Shown here: in pieces, positions 53,189 to 62,661 of the stretch
Layout: each line of letters begins with the position of its first letter
Numbering within the stretch: the first letter of the stretch is position 1
Origin: an uncultured Coriobacteriaceae bacterium
GTDB lineage: Bacteria > Actinomycetota > Coriobacteriia > Coriobacteriales > Atopobiaceae
Assembly (NCBI GenBank): GCA_902798915.1
Contig: CADBYM010000004.1
Coordinates: 87,572 to 151,571, forward strand
Length of the DNA: 64,000 bases
Reading direction: 5' to 3'
The notes under the pieces: generated by a model
Database searches by the model: none
The model's input: only the letters and a program-made list of their open reading frames with translations
What the model was told of the DNA's origin: nothing
Made by a program: the position numbers and the translations under genes

Positions 53189-53728
53189 CTTTTCGGAGTC
53201 TAGCTCCCCAGTCACCCATGGAGCGCCATGCCCAAGATGGAGGCTGGCGGGATGGCTTGAACTCACGACGTACTCCAAGGCCACGTGAGGCCGCGTCATA
53301 TTGCCTGCTCATGCGCGCCGCCAAGGAGGGGAAGAGCGCCTTCACCGAGAAGGAGATCCGGACTCGCACCGAGCAAGTCACCTAGTCGCGCGAGCATATC
53401 GACACCATGCACCACACAGGTTCCTAGTCGGCACCCTCTTCATCGACGTCCAGACCTTAGGCTGCCCGCCAAGTTTCCTGTGGTCTACCTGCCGCATGGC
53501 TTTGCCAACAGCCACGAGACACGCTACCCCAGCTGCCACCCCCAATACGCCGCCGCATTGTCAATCCATACCTCGGCAACAGTGCCGACACCCTCCACCG
53601 GAAAAAGCAGACGAACCGTATCGCAGCACCGAATCGTTGACTACATCAGTTTACGCATGTATTTGCCGCCACCTTGTGCGTATCAATTCCTTCCTCTCCC
53701 CGTGATTCTTTGTCCGAAAACAAGACCA
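53189..53728. other. 540-bp interval with only remnants
   Basis: No intact gene. A plus-strand piece at about 53308-53385 (L-L-M-R-A-A-K-E-G-K-S-A-F-T-E-K-E-I-R) reads like the end of a lost protein of unknown family. The rest is without coding pattern. It lies between the hydrolase operon and the end of the reductase gene. Confidence 0.4.
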
Positions 53729-53762
53729 AGGGGCACACCCACTGCTTGTGGACGTGTCCCCT
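53729..53762 (-). terminator. Terminator of the aldo/keto reductase-NTF2 gene
   Basis: AGGGGCACAC / GTGTCCCCT stem (one unpaired base), 30 bp past the stop, followed on the minus strand by TTGGTCTTGTTTTC. Confidence 0.6.
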
Positions 53763-53791
53763 GCTGTTCCATGTGTCTTTGCTCTATTGCG

Positions 53792-55009
53792 CTACTCGCT
53801 CAGGAAGCGGAACTGATAGTTCTCCGGCAGGATGTGGGTGTACACGAAGCTGATGAGCTTCCAGCTGCCGTCTGCCTGGCGATGGTAGGTCTCGGTGGCC
53901 ACGAAGGGGTTGATGGCCTCGTTGCCGCCCACGAGCGCCCGCACGTCGACGTGCTTGTCGTCGCGCTTGACGGTCACGATGTGCCTCTGCGCGATGGCCT
54001 CCTCCTCGGCGCCGCGGTCCATGGTGATGCCCATGTGCACGAAGGGGGCCTTGGGGTCGCAGGTCTTGCGGAGCCGCTCCACGTCGAGGTCGAACTGGGC
54101 CTTCCAGTACTCGTCGGAGGCGGCGAGGATCTCGGCCTTGAGCTCCTCCTGGTACCTGGCCTCCTGTACGTCGAAGTCGTCGGGAATGGAAAGGTACTTC
54201 TCATAGACGGACTCGTCGGCGGCGTAGTAGGTCTTGCCGGGCGTGGCGAGCTCGGCGATCTGGGCCATCTCGTCGTCGGTGAGAACGAAGTCGAAGATGT
54301 CCAGGTTGTCGGCCAGGTGCGCCGGGCTCTTGGAGCCGGGGATGATGGAGTTGCCCTTCTGTATGTGCCAGCGCAGGATGACCTGCACGGGGCTCTTGCC
54401 GTACTTGGCAGCGAGCTCGGCGAAGACGGGCTCGTTGCGCAGGCTCGCGTCGCCGTGGCCGAGCGGGTACCACGCCTCGATGACGATGCCGTACTGGGAG
54501 AGGTACTCGCGCAGAGCGTCGTTGGGATGGTAGGGATGGTTCTCGACGGTGACCAGCTGCGGCTTGACCTCGGCGGCGTCGATGACCTCCTGGATTTTTT
54601 CAACGGGGAAGTTGGAGAGGCCGAGCGCGCGGACCTTGCCAGCCTTGTAGGCGTCCTCCATGTCCTTCCAGGCGGCCAGGTAGTCGCCGCAGGGCTGGTG
54701 CAGGATGAGCATGTCGATGTAACCGAGGCCCATGCGTGCGAGGGTCTTGTCGATATGCTCGGCGGCGCGAGTATAGCCCGACGGCCAAAGCTTGGTGGAG
54801 ACGAAGACCTGCTCGCGCGGCACGCCCGAGCGGCGGATGCCGCGGGCGACGCCCGCCTCGTTGTAGTAGCCGTTGGCCGTGTCGATGTGGCGGAAGCCCG
54901 CACGCAGGGCGTTGAGTGTGGCCATCTCCGCGTCGGCGGGGCTCATCAGGAAGGTCCCCAGGCCCTCGGCCGGCATCTTGACGTCGTTGTTGAGCGTGAT
55001 GTACTGCAT
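53792..55009 (-). CDS. Aldo/keto reductase fused to an NTF2-like domain
   Basis: 405 aa from ATG 55009, which has AAGGAGGAA 8 nt upstream; the frame is open far beyond but without family sequence. Residues ~1-280 are a complete aldo/keto reductase (F-R-H-I-D-T-A-N-G-Y-Y-N-E, S-T-K-L-W catalytic Lys, L-G-L-S-N-F, I-P-G-S-K-S). Residues ~295-405 are an extra domain with E-I-L-A-A-S-D-E-Y-W-K-A-Q-F and E-T-Y-H-R-Q-A-D-G-S-W-K-L, the pattern of SnoaL/NTF2-like folds. Such a C-terminal fusion is uncommon. It is divergent from a LysR gene that probably controls it. Confidence 0.85.
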   Translation of the reverse strand: MQYITLNNDVKMPAEGLGTFLMSPADAEMATLNALRAGFRHIDTANGYYNEAGVARGIRRSGVPREQVFVSTKLWPSGYTRAAEHIDKTLARMGLGYIDMLILHQPCGDYLAAWKDMEDAYKAGKVRALGLSNFPVEKIQEVIDAAEVKPQLVTVENHPYHPNDALREYLSQYGIVIEAWYPLGHGDASLRNEPVFAELAAKYGKSPVQVILRWHIQKGNSIIPGSKSPAHLADNLDIFDFVLTDDEMAQIAELATPGKTYYAADESVYEKYLSIPDDFDVQEARYQEELKAEILAASDEYWKAQFDLDVERLRKTCDPKAPFVHMGITMDRGAEEEAIAQRHIVTVKRDDKHVDVRALVGGNEAINPFVATETYHRQADGSWKLISFVYTHILPENYQFRFLSE

Positions 55010-55175
55010 GGTCTTCCTCCTTGTTTCGCTTCCCTGTCTGGCTACCACTATATCGCCTCCTACCAGCTTACAACCCAACGCCCTCGGCAACCGAGCATGC
55101 GTCCAGCGCATGCAAGCGCGGGAAAGACCTTGTGATGGGATATCATGGACGCATACCAAGGGAAGGGCGGCAACC

Positions 55176-56018
55176 ATGGAGCTGGAACAGATGCGGCAGC
55201 TGGACGCGATCGCGCGGCGCGGGACCATCTCGGCGGCGGCGGAGGAGCTGCACCTCTCGCAGCCTGCGCTCTCGCGCTCGATCAGGCGCCTGGAGCGCGA
55301 GCTGGGCCAGGAGCTCTTCGACCGAACGCACAACTCCGCCACGCTCAACGACGCCGGGCGCCTGGCCGTCGACCACGCACGCAACCTCCTGCGCGACGAG
55401 CGCATGATGCTCGACGCCTTCGCGGACCTCGCGCGCAGGCAACGCACCTTGCTCGTGGGCACGGTGGCGCCGGCACCGGTCTGGCACCTCACGGCGCTCA
55501 CGGTCGAGCGCTTCCCGGGGACGCTGCTCAACCCGGTGACCCTGCCCGAGGACGAGGTCGAGCGACGCCTCATGAACCGCTCGGTCGACCTCGCCATCAC
55601 GCTCAGGCCACAGATCCTGCCCACCATGCGCTCGACGCAGATCATGGTCGAGGACCTCTACGCCTTCCTGCCCCAAGGCCACCGCCTCGCGTCGCAGGAC
55701 ACGGTGTCGTTCGCCGACCTCGACGGCGAGAGCTTCCTCGTGCTCTCCGAGGTGGGCTTCTGGATGGGGATGCTGCGCCGCAACATGCCGCGCGCAAACA
55801 TCGTGGAGCAGGCGGACCGCTCCGTCTTCGAGCAGCTCGTGCGCACGACCGAACTCGTAAGCTTCATAACCAACGTGACGCAGGGAATCAGAGAGGGCCT
55901 CGACCGGGTCGCCGTGCCCATCAGCGACGCCGACGCGCACGCCACGTTCTACCTGTCGGCGCTAGCCGACGCCCCGCAGCGCGTGCAGGACATCTACGAC
56001 TGGGCGAGCAGCCAATAG
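55176..56018 (+). CDS. LysR-type transcription regulator
   Basis: 280 aa from ATG 55176 (GGGAAGGGCGG upstream). The winged HTH occupies residues 1-60 (L-D-A-I-A-R-R-G-T-I-S-A-A-A-E-E-L-H-L-S-Q-P-A-L-S-R-S-I); the effector domain follows with V-G-T-V-A-P-A-P and a shortened second half. It is divergent from the reductase-NTF2 gene (166 bp between) and adjacent to a second aldo/keto reductase on its other side, so it likely regulates reductase expression in response to a carbonyl or electrophile. Confidence 0.9.
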   Translation: MELEQMRQLDAIARRGTISAAAEELHLSQPALSRSIRRLERELGQELFDRTHNSATLNDAGRLAVDHARNLLRDERMMLDAFADLARRQRTLLVGTVAPAPVWHLTALTVERFPGTLLNPVTLPEDEVERRLMNRSVDLAITLRPQILPTMRSTQIMVEDLYAFLPQGHRLASQDTVSFADLDGESFLVLSEVGFWMGMLRRNMPRANIVEQADRSVFEQLVRTTELVSFITNVTQGIREGLDRVAVPISDADAHATFYLSALADAPQRVQDIYDWASSQ

Positions 56019-56123
56019 GGGTCCCTCCCCCGCATCGCCCTCAGCCAAGAGAAGGCCCGCTGCCTGCCGCTACGAGCAGAGGGCGGCCCCATAACAAGAC
56101 CTCGTTCAAGTAATAACGGCGCG

Positions 56124-56987
56124 CTACTTGGCCGCGTCGATCTGGCCCTTGATGCGGTCGAGCAGGAACTGCACGGTGTCGAGGTTGTGGTGGTCCAGGA
56201 TGACGGACTTGCCACCGTCGAGCCCGCGAATCTGCTCGCGGTCGTCCTCGGTGAGCTCGAAGTCGAAGACGTCGAAGTTCTCAGCCATGCGGGCGGGCTT
56301 GCTGGACTTGGGGATGACGACGACGCCCTCGTCCATGAGGAAGCGCAGCGCGACCTGACCGACGCCCTTGCCGTACCTCTCGCCGATCTTGGCCAAGAGC
56401 GGGTTGGTGAAGAAGCCGTTGGCGCCCTCGGCGAAGGGGCCCCAGGCCATGTGCTGCACGCCGAGGCGCTCCATCACGGCGTGCTCGGGCCTCTCCTGCC
56501 AGAAGACGTGGGTCTCCACCTGGTTGAGCATGGGCTTGACGTCGGCGAAGGCGCAGAGGTCCATGAGCTGCTTGGAGTCGAAGTTTGAGACGCCGATCGC
56601 GCGGACCTTGCCGGCCTCGTAGGCCTCCTCCAGCGCGCGCCACGCGCCGTAGACGTCGTAGTAGCACTGGTGCAGCAGCATGAGGTCGAGGTACTCGAGG
56701 CCCAGGCGCTCGAGCGACTCGTCGATGGAGCGCCTGGCGTCCTCGTGGCGGTAGTTGGAGACCCAGATCTTGGAGACGACGAAGAGCTCCTCGCGCGACA
56801 CGCCGCTCCTGGCGATGGCGGCGCCGACGCCCTCCTCGTTGCCGTATGACTGCGCGGTGTCAATCAGGCGGTAGCCGGCGTGCAAGGCCTCGGAGACGCA
56901 CTCCTCGGTCTCCGCGTTGCCGATCTGGAAGACGCCGTAGCCGAGCATGGGCATCCTGACGCCGTTGGAAAGGGTGGTGTACTCCAT
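56124..56987 (-). CDS. Aldo/keto reductase (AKR5-like)
   Basis: 287 aa; AGAAGGAGCG precedes ATG 56987. L-I-D-T-A-Q-S-Y-G-N-E with the catalytic Tyr, V-V-S-K-I-W with catalytic Lys, L-L-H-Q-C and I-P-K-S-S-K cofactor loop. Related to 2,5-diketo-gluconate reductase-like enzymes. Same family as the N-terminal part of the 53792 protein but with no extra domain. Convergent with the LysR gene. Confidence 0.9.
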   Translation of the reverse strand: MEYTTLSNGVRMPMLGYGVFQIGNAETEECVSEALHAGYRLIDTAQSYGNEEGVGAAIARSGVSREELFVVSKIWVSNYRHEDARRSIDESLERLGLEYLDLMLLHQCYYDVYGAWRALEEAYEAGKVRAIGVSNFDSKQLMDLCAFADVKPMLNQVETHVFWQERPEHAVMERLGVQHMAWGPFAEGANGFFTNPLLAKIGERYGKGVGQVALRFLMDEGVVVIPKSSKPARMAENFDVFDFELTEDDREQIRGLDGGKSVILDHHNLDTVQFLLDRIKGQIDAAK

Positions 56988-57249
56988 GGTGCGCTCCTTC
57001 TGTGCGAGGATTCTCTGCTGTTACCATCATCTGTTGGAGAGGGTCGCGTGTCCAATGCCCACTCGTCAGGCGGGTATGCACCAGACGCATGCACGGGCGC
57101 CCGGGTCAAGGCAGCGCCCCCAAGCAGCCCGAGGGCTCCCGAGCTTCGCTGCCAGACCGACCGCCCGCCGATTCGGCTTGCCCCTCTCCAGTGGGTGAGG
57201 ATCACCCTTGTGCCTGTTCGGGACAGCCTTTCGGGACAGTGTTGGATTT

Positions 57250-57311
57250 CGCATAAAATACAGCCGCTCTACCTGCGGCTCATTTACTTCTATGGGTAAT
57301 GCTCATTGCCC
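57250..57311. repeat. 62-bp repeat element, copy 1
   Basis: Contains a hairpin AGCCGC-TCTACCT-GCGGCT and ends with GGGTAATGCTCATTGCCC, an imperfect palindrome. A second copy (61124-61184) is alike over the whole length, with the same hairpin and a perfect version of the palindrome. The rest of the interval 56988-57756 shows a GC-rich hairpin (57397-57413) and no gene. Confidence 0.65.
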
Positions 57312-57756
57312 GGGCCTGGGTCGGTCGGGCACAGGTGCCCCTCTCAGCAAACGCGGCGTTGACGCCCATGTGAGTGAGCCCTGCGCGCGCGAGAGCCGCG
57401 GAGCGGCTCCGCGTGTGAGCTTGCCTCGCCGCAAGCTCCCGTCTCGGATGCCATTGCAGCGCAAGGGGCGCACGCCGAAACCGGCACCCATGACATCGCG
57501 TCATGGGTGAACGCGAAAACCCGACGGAGCGTGAGCCCACCATGGCAGCATGGAGCGCGAGCTCGGGCCGCGCGGCGCCTCGGGAGCCAGCCATGGGGTC
57601 GGGTCGTGCGCCTCGGTCTCGGCCGCGGGGCCAACGGGTCGCCAGCGCTATGCATCCGACGAATGGAGGGAGGCGATGCGCGCATTGTACATGCCGTCCC
57701 CGAGCTGCGAGAATGGGATCAGCCCAACAGGAAGCAGGACACGGGAGGTAACCACC

Positions 57757-58497
57757 ATGAACAACGTCGAGGGCAAGGTCGTCGTCATCACCGGCGCGAG
57801 CTCGGGCATCGGCGAGCAGACCGCGAGCTCGCTCGTGGCCGAGGGCGCCAGGGTCGTGCTCTCCGCCCGGCGCGAGGACCGCCTGGCGTCGCTCGCCGCC
57901 GAGCTCGGTGAAGACAATGCCGCCTACCTGGCAAGCGACGTCTCCAAGCTCGAGGACATGCAGGCCCTCGTCGCGCTCGCCAAGGAGCGCTTCGGCCGCG
58001 TGGACGTGCTGTTCGCCAACGCGGGCATCATGCCGGCCGGCCCCATGAGCGCCATGGACTATACGGGCTGGATGGCGCAGGTGGACGTCAACGTCAAGGG
58101 CGTGCTCAACGCCATGGCGGCCGTCCTGCCCGACTTCACGGGGCAGAGGCGCGGCCACATCATCTCGACCTCGTCGGTCGCCGGCACCACGCTCGTGCCA
58201 TACAACGCCGTCTACTGCGGCACCAAGCACTTCGTGCGCGCGATGCTCTCGTCCTTCCGCACCGAGTCCGTGACGGAGGGGACCAACATCCGCACCACCA
58301 TCATCTACCCCGGCAAGATCGCGACGGAGCTGCTGAACAGCGCCGCCGAGGGCCCGGGCAAGGAGGCCGCAAGGAAGGCCTACGCGGCCGAGGCGATACC
58401 CGCCGGCGCCATCGCGGACGCCGTGCTCTACGCCGTGGGCCAGCCCGACAGCGTGGACGTGAGCGACATCGTCGTCCGCCCCACCGCCGAGGCCTAG
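57757..58497 (+). CDS. Short-chain dehydrogenase/reductase
   Basis: 246 aa from ATG 57757, with GGGAGG 8 nt upstream; open frame further upstream has no family match. Classical SDR: T-G-A-S-S-G-I-G (cofactor), N-A-G-I (structural), S-V-A-G catalytic Ser region, and Y-C-G-T-K catalytic pair. The R-R-E at the second strand suggests NADPH. Third member of the local set of carbonyl reductases and directly upstream of the broken hydrolase gene (49-bp gap), so they were probably one transcript. Confidence 0.92.
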   Translation: MNNVEGKVVVITGASSGIGEQTASSLVAEGARVVLSARREDRLASLAAELGEDNAAYLASDVSKLEDMQALVALAKERFGRVDVLFANAGIMPAGPMSAMDYTGWMAQVDVNVKGVLNAMAAVLPDFTGQRRGHIISTSSVAGTTLVPYNAVYCGTKHFVRAMLSSFRTESVTEGTNIRTTIIYPGKIATELLNSAAEGPGKEAARKAYAAEAIPAGAIADAVLYAVGQPDSVDVSDIVVRPTAEA

Positions 58498-58546
58498 GGA
58501 TCTTCGCGCGACCCCGCGAACACCGACGACAGAGAGGAAGGAAGCC

Positions 58547-59502
58547 ATGGAGAGGCTCGAGCTGACGCAGGAATGGGACAAGACGTTCCCCAAGTCCGAC
58601 AAGGTGGACCACGAGAAGGTCCAGTTCCCAACTCGATTCGGCATGACGCTGGCGGCCGACGTGTACAGGCCCAAGGAGGCACGGGGCGCCCTGGCGGCGC
58701 TCGCCGTGTGCGGCCCCTTCGGCGCCGTGAAGGAGCAGAGCTCCGGCATCTACGCGCAGGCGATGGCGGAGCGCGGCTACCTCGCCGTGGCCGTTGACCC
58801 CGCCTTCACCGGCGAGTCCGGGGGCTGGCCGCGCAACGTCGCGAGCCCGGACATCGCGACCGAGGACTACGGCGCGGCCGTCGACTACCTCACCACGCGC
58901 GACGACGTGGACCCGGGCCGCATCGGCGCTACGGCGGCTTCGCGCTCAACGCCGCGATCATCGACCCGCGCGTGAGGGCCACGGTCACCTCCACCATGTA
59001 CGACATCTCGAGGATGAACGCGAACGGCAACGTCGGGGAGGCCGACAGCAAGGAGGCGCGCGACGAGATCCGCGCCAGGTGCGCCGCCCAGCGCACGGCC
59101 GACGCCGCCTCGGGCGAGCCCGCCCACGACGGCGGCGTGCCGAGCGAGGTCCCCGACTCCGCGCCTGACATGGTGAAGAACGCCGTGAGGTACTACACCA
59201 CCGAGCGCGGCTACCACGAGCGCAGCCTCAACTCCAACGGCGGCTCCACCGTCACCTACCCGCTGTCGTTCATCAACGCCCCGATCCTGCACTACCTCGA
59301 CGAGCTGGACAGCGCCGTGCTCCTCGTCCACGGCGCGGACGCGCACAACAAGTTCTACAGCGACGACGCGTTCGCGCGCATGAGGGGCGACAACAAGGAG
59401 TACCACGTGGTCCCGGGCGCCGTGCACATCGACCTCTACGACGACGTCGACGTCATTCCCTGGGACGTGATCGAGGAGTTCCTGGGGAGGCACCTGGCAT
59501 AG
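58547..59502 (+). pseudogene. Dienelactone-hydrolase-like gene with an active-site deletion
   Basis: Paralogue of the intact gene at 18885-19868: both have L-T-Q-E-W-D-K near the start, G-P-F-G-A-V-K-E-Q-S-S-G and F-T-G-E-S-G-G. After G-R-I-G (58927) the frame breaks; a shifted frame resumes with Y-G-G-F-A-L-N-A-A-I-I-D-P-R and runs to 59502. Comparison with the intact copy shows about 16 bases missing between two GGC triplets, the stretch that codes I-I-G-I-C, so the nucleophilic Cys is lost as well as the frame. The downstream part keeps V-H-G-A-D and G-A-V-H-I-D-L-Y-D. Confidence 0.82.
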
Positions 59503-59669
59503 CGGGGCGCGCGGGCGGCGGAGGCAAAAGTAGCGCAGAGACACTGAATTCGGAATCTCAGAGGACCAATCCTTGCGCTCTCGCTCCCGCTCTCGCTTGG
59601 CATTACCCCAAAGAGGATGTCAACCAGTCATCTCAATCGTCTCACAGCGGGGAAACGCCGCCGTATGCC

Positions 59670-60908
59670 TCACCCCAGGCCATCACCCCGAGCCATCATC
59701 TCCATGAGGTTGAGGTGCCTGACGCCGTCCCTGCCCTCGGGGAGCGGGTCCAGCGTGAGCAGGTAGCAGGGCCAACTGTCGCGCACGTTTCGGAACGGCC
59801 GGTACTCCCGCTCCTCGACGCTCGGGTCCAGTACGGACATCGACACCTGCACGTAGGCATAGGAGTCGCTTGGGCGCCGCGCGATGAAGTCGAGCTCGAG
59901 CCTGCCGACCGACCCAACGCTCACGTTGTAGTCGCACGAGCGAAGGTACGTGTACGTCACGTTCTCAAGGAGCGGCCCGTAGTTGAGCGTCGCGTCCACG
60001 TTGCGCGCGAAATAGATCCCCGTGTCAGCGAGGTAGTACTTCTCCCCTCCCTGGAGCGAGCGCCTCGACTTCACGTCAAAACGCGGGCATCGGTAGAGCA
60101 CCTTCGCCGCGACGAGGAGGTCGATGTAGCTCGCGAGCGTTTCCCGCTTGATGGCCACGCCCTGCGTGTTGCGCAGGTAGCCGGCGATTCCCGTGAGGTT
60201 GGTAGGCGCGCCGAAGTTGTTGATGACGTAGGTCATCACGCGCTCGAAGGTGCTGCGGTTGCGGATCTGCCTTCGCGCCCGTATGTCCTTCTGGATGATC
60301 TGCCCAACGACATCCTGTATGTAGCGCGCCTTCGCGGCCTCGTCATCGTACTCGACCGCCTTGGGGAATCCGCCGAAGCGCAACCACGACCGGAAGCTCC
60401 GCGCGACGGGCTCAGCGGGCTTGCCCAGGAACTCCCGCATCCCGAGGTACTCCTCGAACGAGAGCGTGAAGAGCTCCACCTCCACGTAGCGCCCCGTGAG
60501 GTTGGTCATGAGCTCGCCGGAGAGCAGGTAGGAGTTCGACCCGGTGATGAACACGGAGAAGGAGCCGTCCGCCCGGTACGCGTTCACGACCTCCTCGTAG
60601 CCCTCGACGCGCTGGACCTCGTCGACGAAGAGGTAGGTGACGTCGCCCGTGTCCTCGGGAAGGCGTGACTCGATTGCAGCTTCTAGCTGGTCGGGCGTGC
60701 GGACGGACCTGAGCCCGCGACGCTCGAGGTCGAGGTACACGATGCGGTCCTCGACGACCCCGCGCTCGCGGAGCTCATCGGCCACCGTCTCCATGAGGCA
60801 CGACTTGCCACAGCGGCGGATTCCCGTCACCACCTTGATGAGCCCCGTGTCGTCGACGAAGGGCCTGACCTTCTCTAGATACCGCTCCCTGCGATAGCGC
60901 TTCGCCAT
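59670..60908 (-). CDS. AAA-type ATPase with DUF4143 (putative NTPase/DNA-associated)
   Basis: 412 aa. P-loop G-I-R-R-C-G-K-S near residue 30, Walker B Y-L-F-V-D-E-V-Q-R, sensor I-T-G-S-N-S-Y-L-L, and in the C-terminal half DUF4143 with L-A-D-T-G-I-Y-F and L-E-L-D-F-I-A-R, a PD-(D/E)XK-like pattern. The family is abundant in anaerobes and often mobile; function unknown, probably nucleic-acid transactions or defence. Single gene with an AT-rich promoter region upstream. Confidence 0.87.
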   Translation of the reverse strand: MAKRYRRERYLEKVRPFVDDTGLIKVVTGIRRCGKSCLMETVADELRERGVVEDRIVYLDLERRGLRSVRTPDQLEAAIESRLPEDTGDVTYLFVDEVQRVEGYEEVVNAYRADGSFSVFITGSNSYLLSGELMTNLTGRYVEVELFTLSFEEYLGMREFLGKPAEPVARSFRSWLRFGGFPKAVEYDDEAAKARYIQDVVGQIIQKDIRARRQIRNRSTFERVMTYVINNFGAPTNLTGIAGYLRNTQGVAIKRETLASYIDLLVAAKVLYRCPRFDVKSRRSLQGGEKYYLADTGIYFARNVDATLNYGPLLENVTYTYLRSCDYNVSVGSVGRLELDFIARRPSDSYAYVQVSMSVLDPSVEEREYRPFRNVRDSWPCYLLTLDPLPEGRDGVRHLNLMEMMARGDGLG

Positions 60909-61123
60909 CTGCTCGCCTCCGGAATTTGCTTATTTACTTGTTTAGGGTAGCAAAGTCACTTAATATGGTAAAGTGCTCCCCTAAATTAAGTCTTTACGAG
61001 AATCTCGGTCAGAGAGGCAACACGTTGCCGAGAAACTTGGACGTGACCGCTCGCCGATTCGCCGCTCCTCGGAATGGGCGTCGCACTGCCGGCTGGACCG
61101 TTTTTTGGGAATCGGCTGGACTG

Positions 61124-61184
61124 CGCATGAAAACAGCCGCTTTACCTGCGGCTGAAATACAAGGTTGGGTAATGCGCATTACCC
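61124..61184. repeat. 62-bp repeat element, copy 2
   Basis: AGCCGC-TTTACCT-GCGGCT hairpin followed by GGGTAATGCGCATTACCC (61167-61184), a perfect 18-bp palindrome. Matches copy 1 at 57250. The surrounding interval 60909-61358 has no gene. Confidence 0.65.
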
Positions 61185-61358
61185 AGATCAGGTTGGAAGG
61201 CCAGGGTCGCGCTGGACCCAATCTCAGCCGGTGTGCGCCAGCTCCCCTATTCGGATGTCATTGTACTGGGACGCATCATGCCGTCTCCTGCCGCTGGTCT
61301 AGGGAGCGTGACAACACGAGGCCTGGGGCAAAGCGCGTGTCGTGTATAGAGAGGTAGG

Positions 61359-61949
61359 CTAGGCGCTGCAATCGTATTCGACGAGCAGGAAGGCGTCATC
61401 GTGTAGCGCTAGCCAGCTTTCGCTCGGTACCCCTGAGCCCACGCATGGCTCACCAAGCCATACCGCCTCGGCTTGCGAGAACTCCGAGAGCAGCCTCCGG
61501 GCCTCTCCGTACGCCTCCGAACGCACCGCCTGCTCCGGCGACTTGCAGCGAGCCCACCCGCGGACCACGTCCTCCAGCGATCCCGGGGCGATCGGCTGCA
61601 GGCGCACCCGCTCGAAGCACAGGTATCCCCGGTAGAAGTCCTCCGCCTCGGCAAGGATTCGGAGGCGCACCTCTGGGGAAATGCGTGCCCAGAAGTCCGT
61701 CCCCCACTCCTCGTGATACGCCATGGCCATGAGCATCGTCTGCACAAAGGCCTCTGCGAAATGCTCGTGCAGATAGCCCGTCTCGAAGCGCGCCGCAAAC
61801 AATCTGAGATACTCCTCGCCGGCCAGCAGGGGCGTCACATCACAACACGACAATTGTGCATCTGCCCATTCGAGCGGAACGGCTATGTCCGTGCACCTAT
61901 CGTAGTGACTGACGACTCCTCGAAGCCGTGTCTTATGCTCTCTTCGCAC
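61359..61949 (-). CDS. Hypothetical protein (196 aa)
   Basis: A mostly helical, acidic protein: E-E-Y-L-R-L-F-A-A-R-F-E-T-G-Y, Q-T-M-L-M-A-M-A-Y-H-E-E-W-G, and a C-terminal strand L-L-V-E-Y-D. No recognised domain. The GTG start at 61949 has a poor ribosome site; the real start may be inside. It is GC-rich like the host genome, so it is likely a resident gene, but the function is unknown. Confidence 0.5.
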   Translation of the reverse strand: MRREHKTRLRGVVSHYDRCTDIAVPLEWADAQLSCCDVTPLLAGEEYLRLFAARFETGYLHEHFAEAFVQTMLMAMAYHEEWGTDFWARISPEVRLRILAEAEDFYRGYLCFERVRLQPIAPGSLEDVVRGWARCKSPEQAVRSEAYGEARRLLSEFSQAEAVWLGEPCVGSGVPSESWLALHDDAFLLVEYDCSA

Positions 61950-62149
61950 GGGAATCCCACCTCACTCATGCCCCGTATCGGAATGATTCTTCCGCCATGG
62001 CTCCAACGTCCATCGTAGTCGATGGCTGACAAGTCGTGCCGACAACCGAGAAAACGACTAGCCCGCCCACAAGAGAACTTCGAGCTCCATGCCGAGCGCG
62101 AGGCTGTCCATGAACGCCTGCAGATTGCCGTTGATCATCTCCATCGCCA

Positions 62150-62535
62150 TCAATCACTGGGCCGGGCCTTCCTGGCACGCCGCGCCTAGGCCTCCCGGCC
62201 TCCGCTCCAACAATGCACGCATACCCAATGACAAACAGCCGACGTCATCCAACAAGGGCTGTGGACAGCTCCAGCGAGTACCCCTCGGGACACCTCTCCA
62301 CAAGCTCGGAAACAGCCGCAGCCAGGTTGGACCTGAAGGCCGCCTATGCACCACGGGCAGACGTAGTCGACGTCCTCGCTCGTGTACATGCCCTGGTGGA
62401 AGATCTCGCCCGCCTCGCCGCAACACTCGCAGGTGCCCTCGAACCGCTCGAGATTATCCAGCTCGTAGAGGTTTGGGTGGTACTTGAAGCGTGGCCTGGC
62501 CGCCTGCTCTTCCTTTTCGGCTCCCTAAGACCGAC
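62150..62535 (-). pseudogene. CbrC-like (UPF0167) remnant, frameshifted
   Basis: F-K-Y-H-P-N-L-Y followed by C-E-C-C-G-E-A-G-E-I and D-Y-V-C-P-W-C-I-G-G matches the start of CbrC/UPF0167 proteins. After about 50 residues the frame turns to unrelated cysteine-rich sequence; a coherent end is absent. On the same strand further down (about 62045-62160) a piece with N-L-Q-A-F-M-D-S-L-A-L-G-M-E-L-E-V looks like a remnant of another protein. Interval 61950-62660 therefore has no intact gene. Confidence 0.6.
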
Positions 62536-62661
62536 ACTGCAATACAACCATTAAGGGTCATATTACAGCTCCCGACGGACACAATTGGCGTCTGGAGTCA
62601 GCGGTAGGCTGAAGGTAGAGGATGGACGAAGCACGGCGAGGAGGCTAGAGATATTGGCGTT

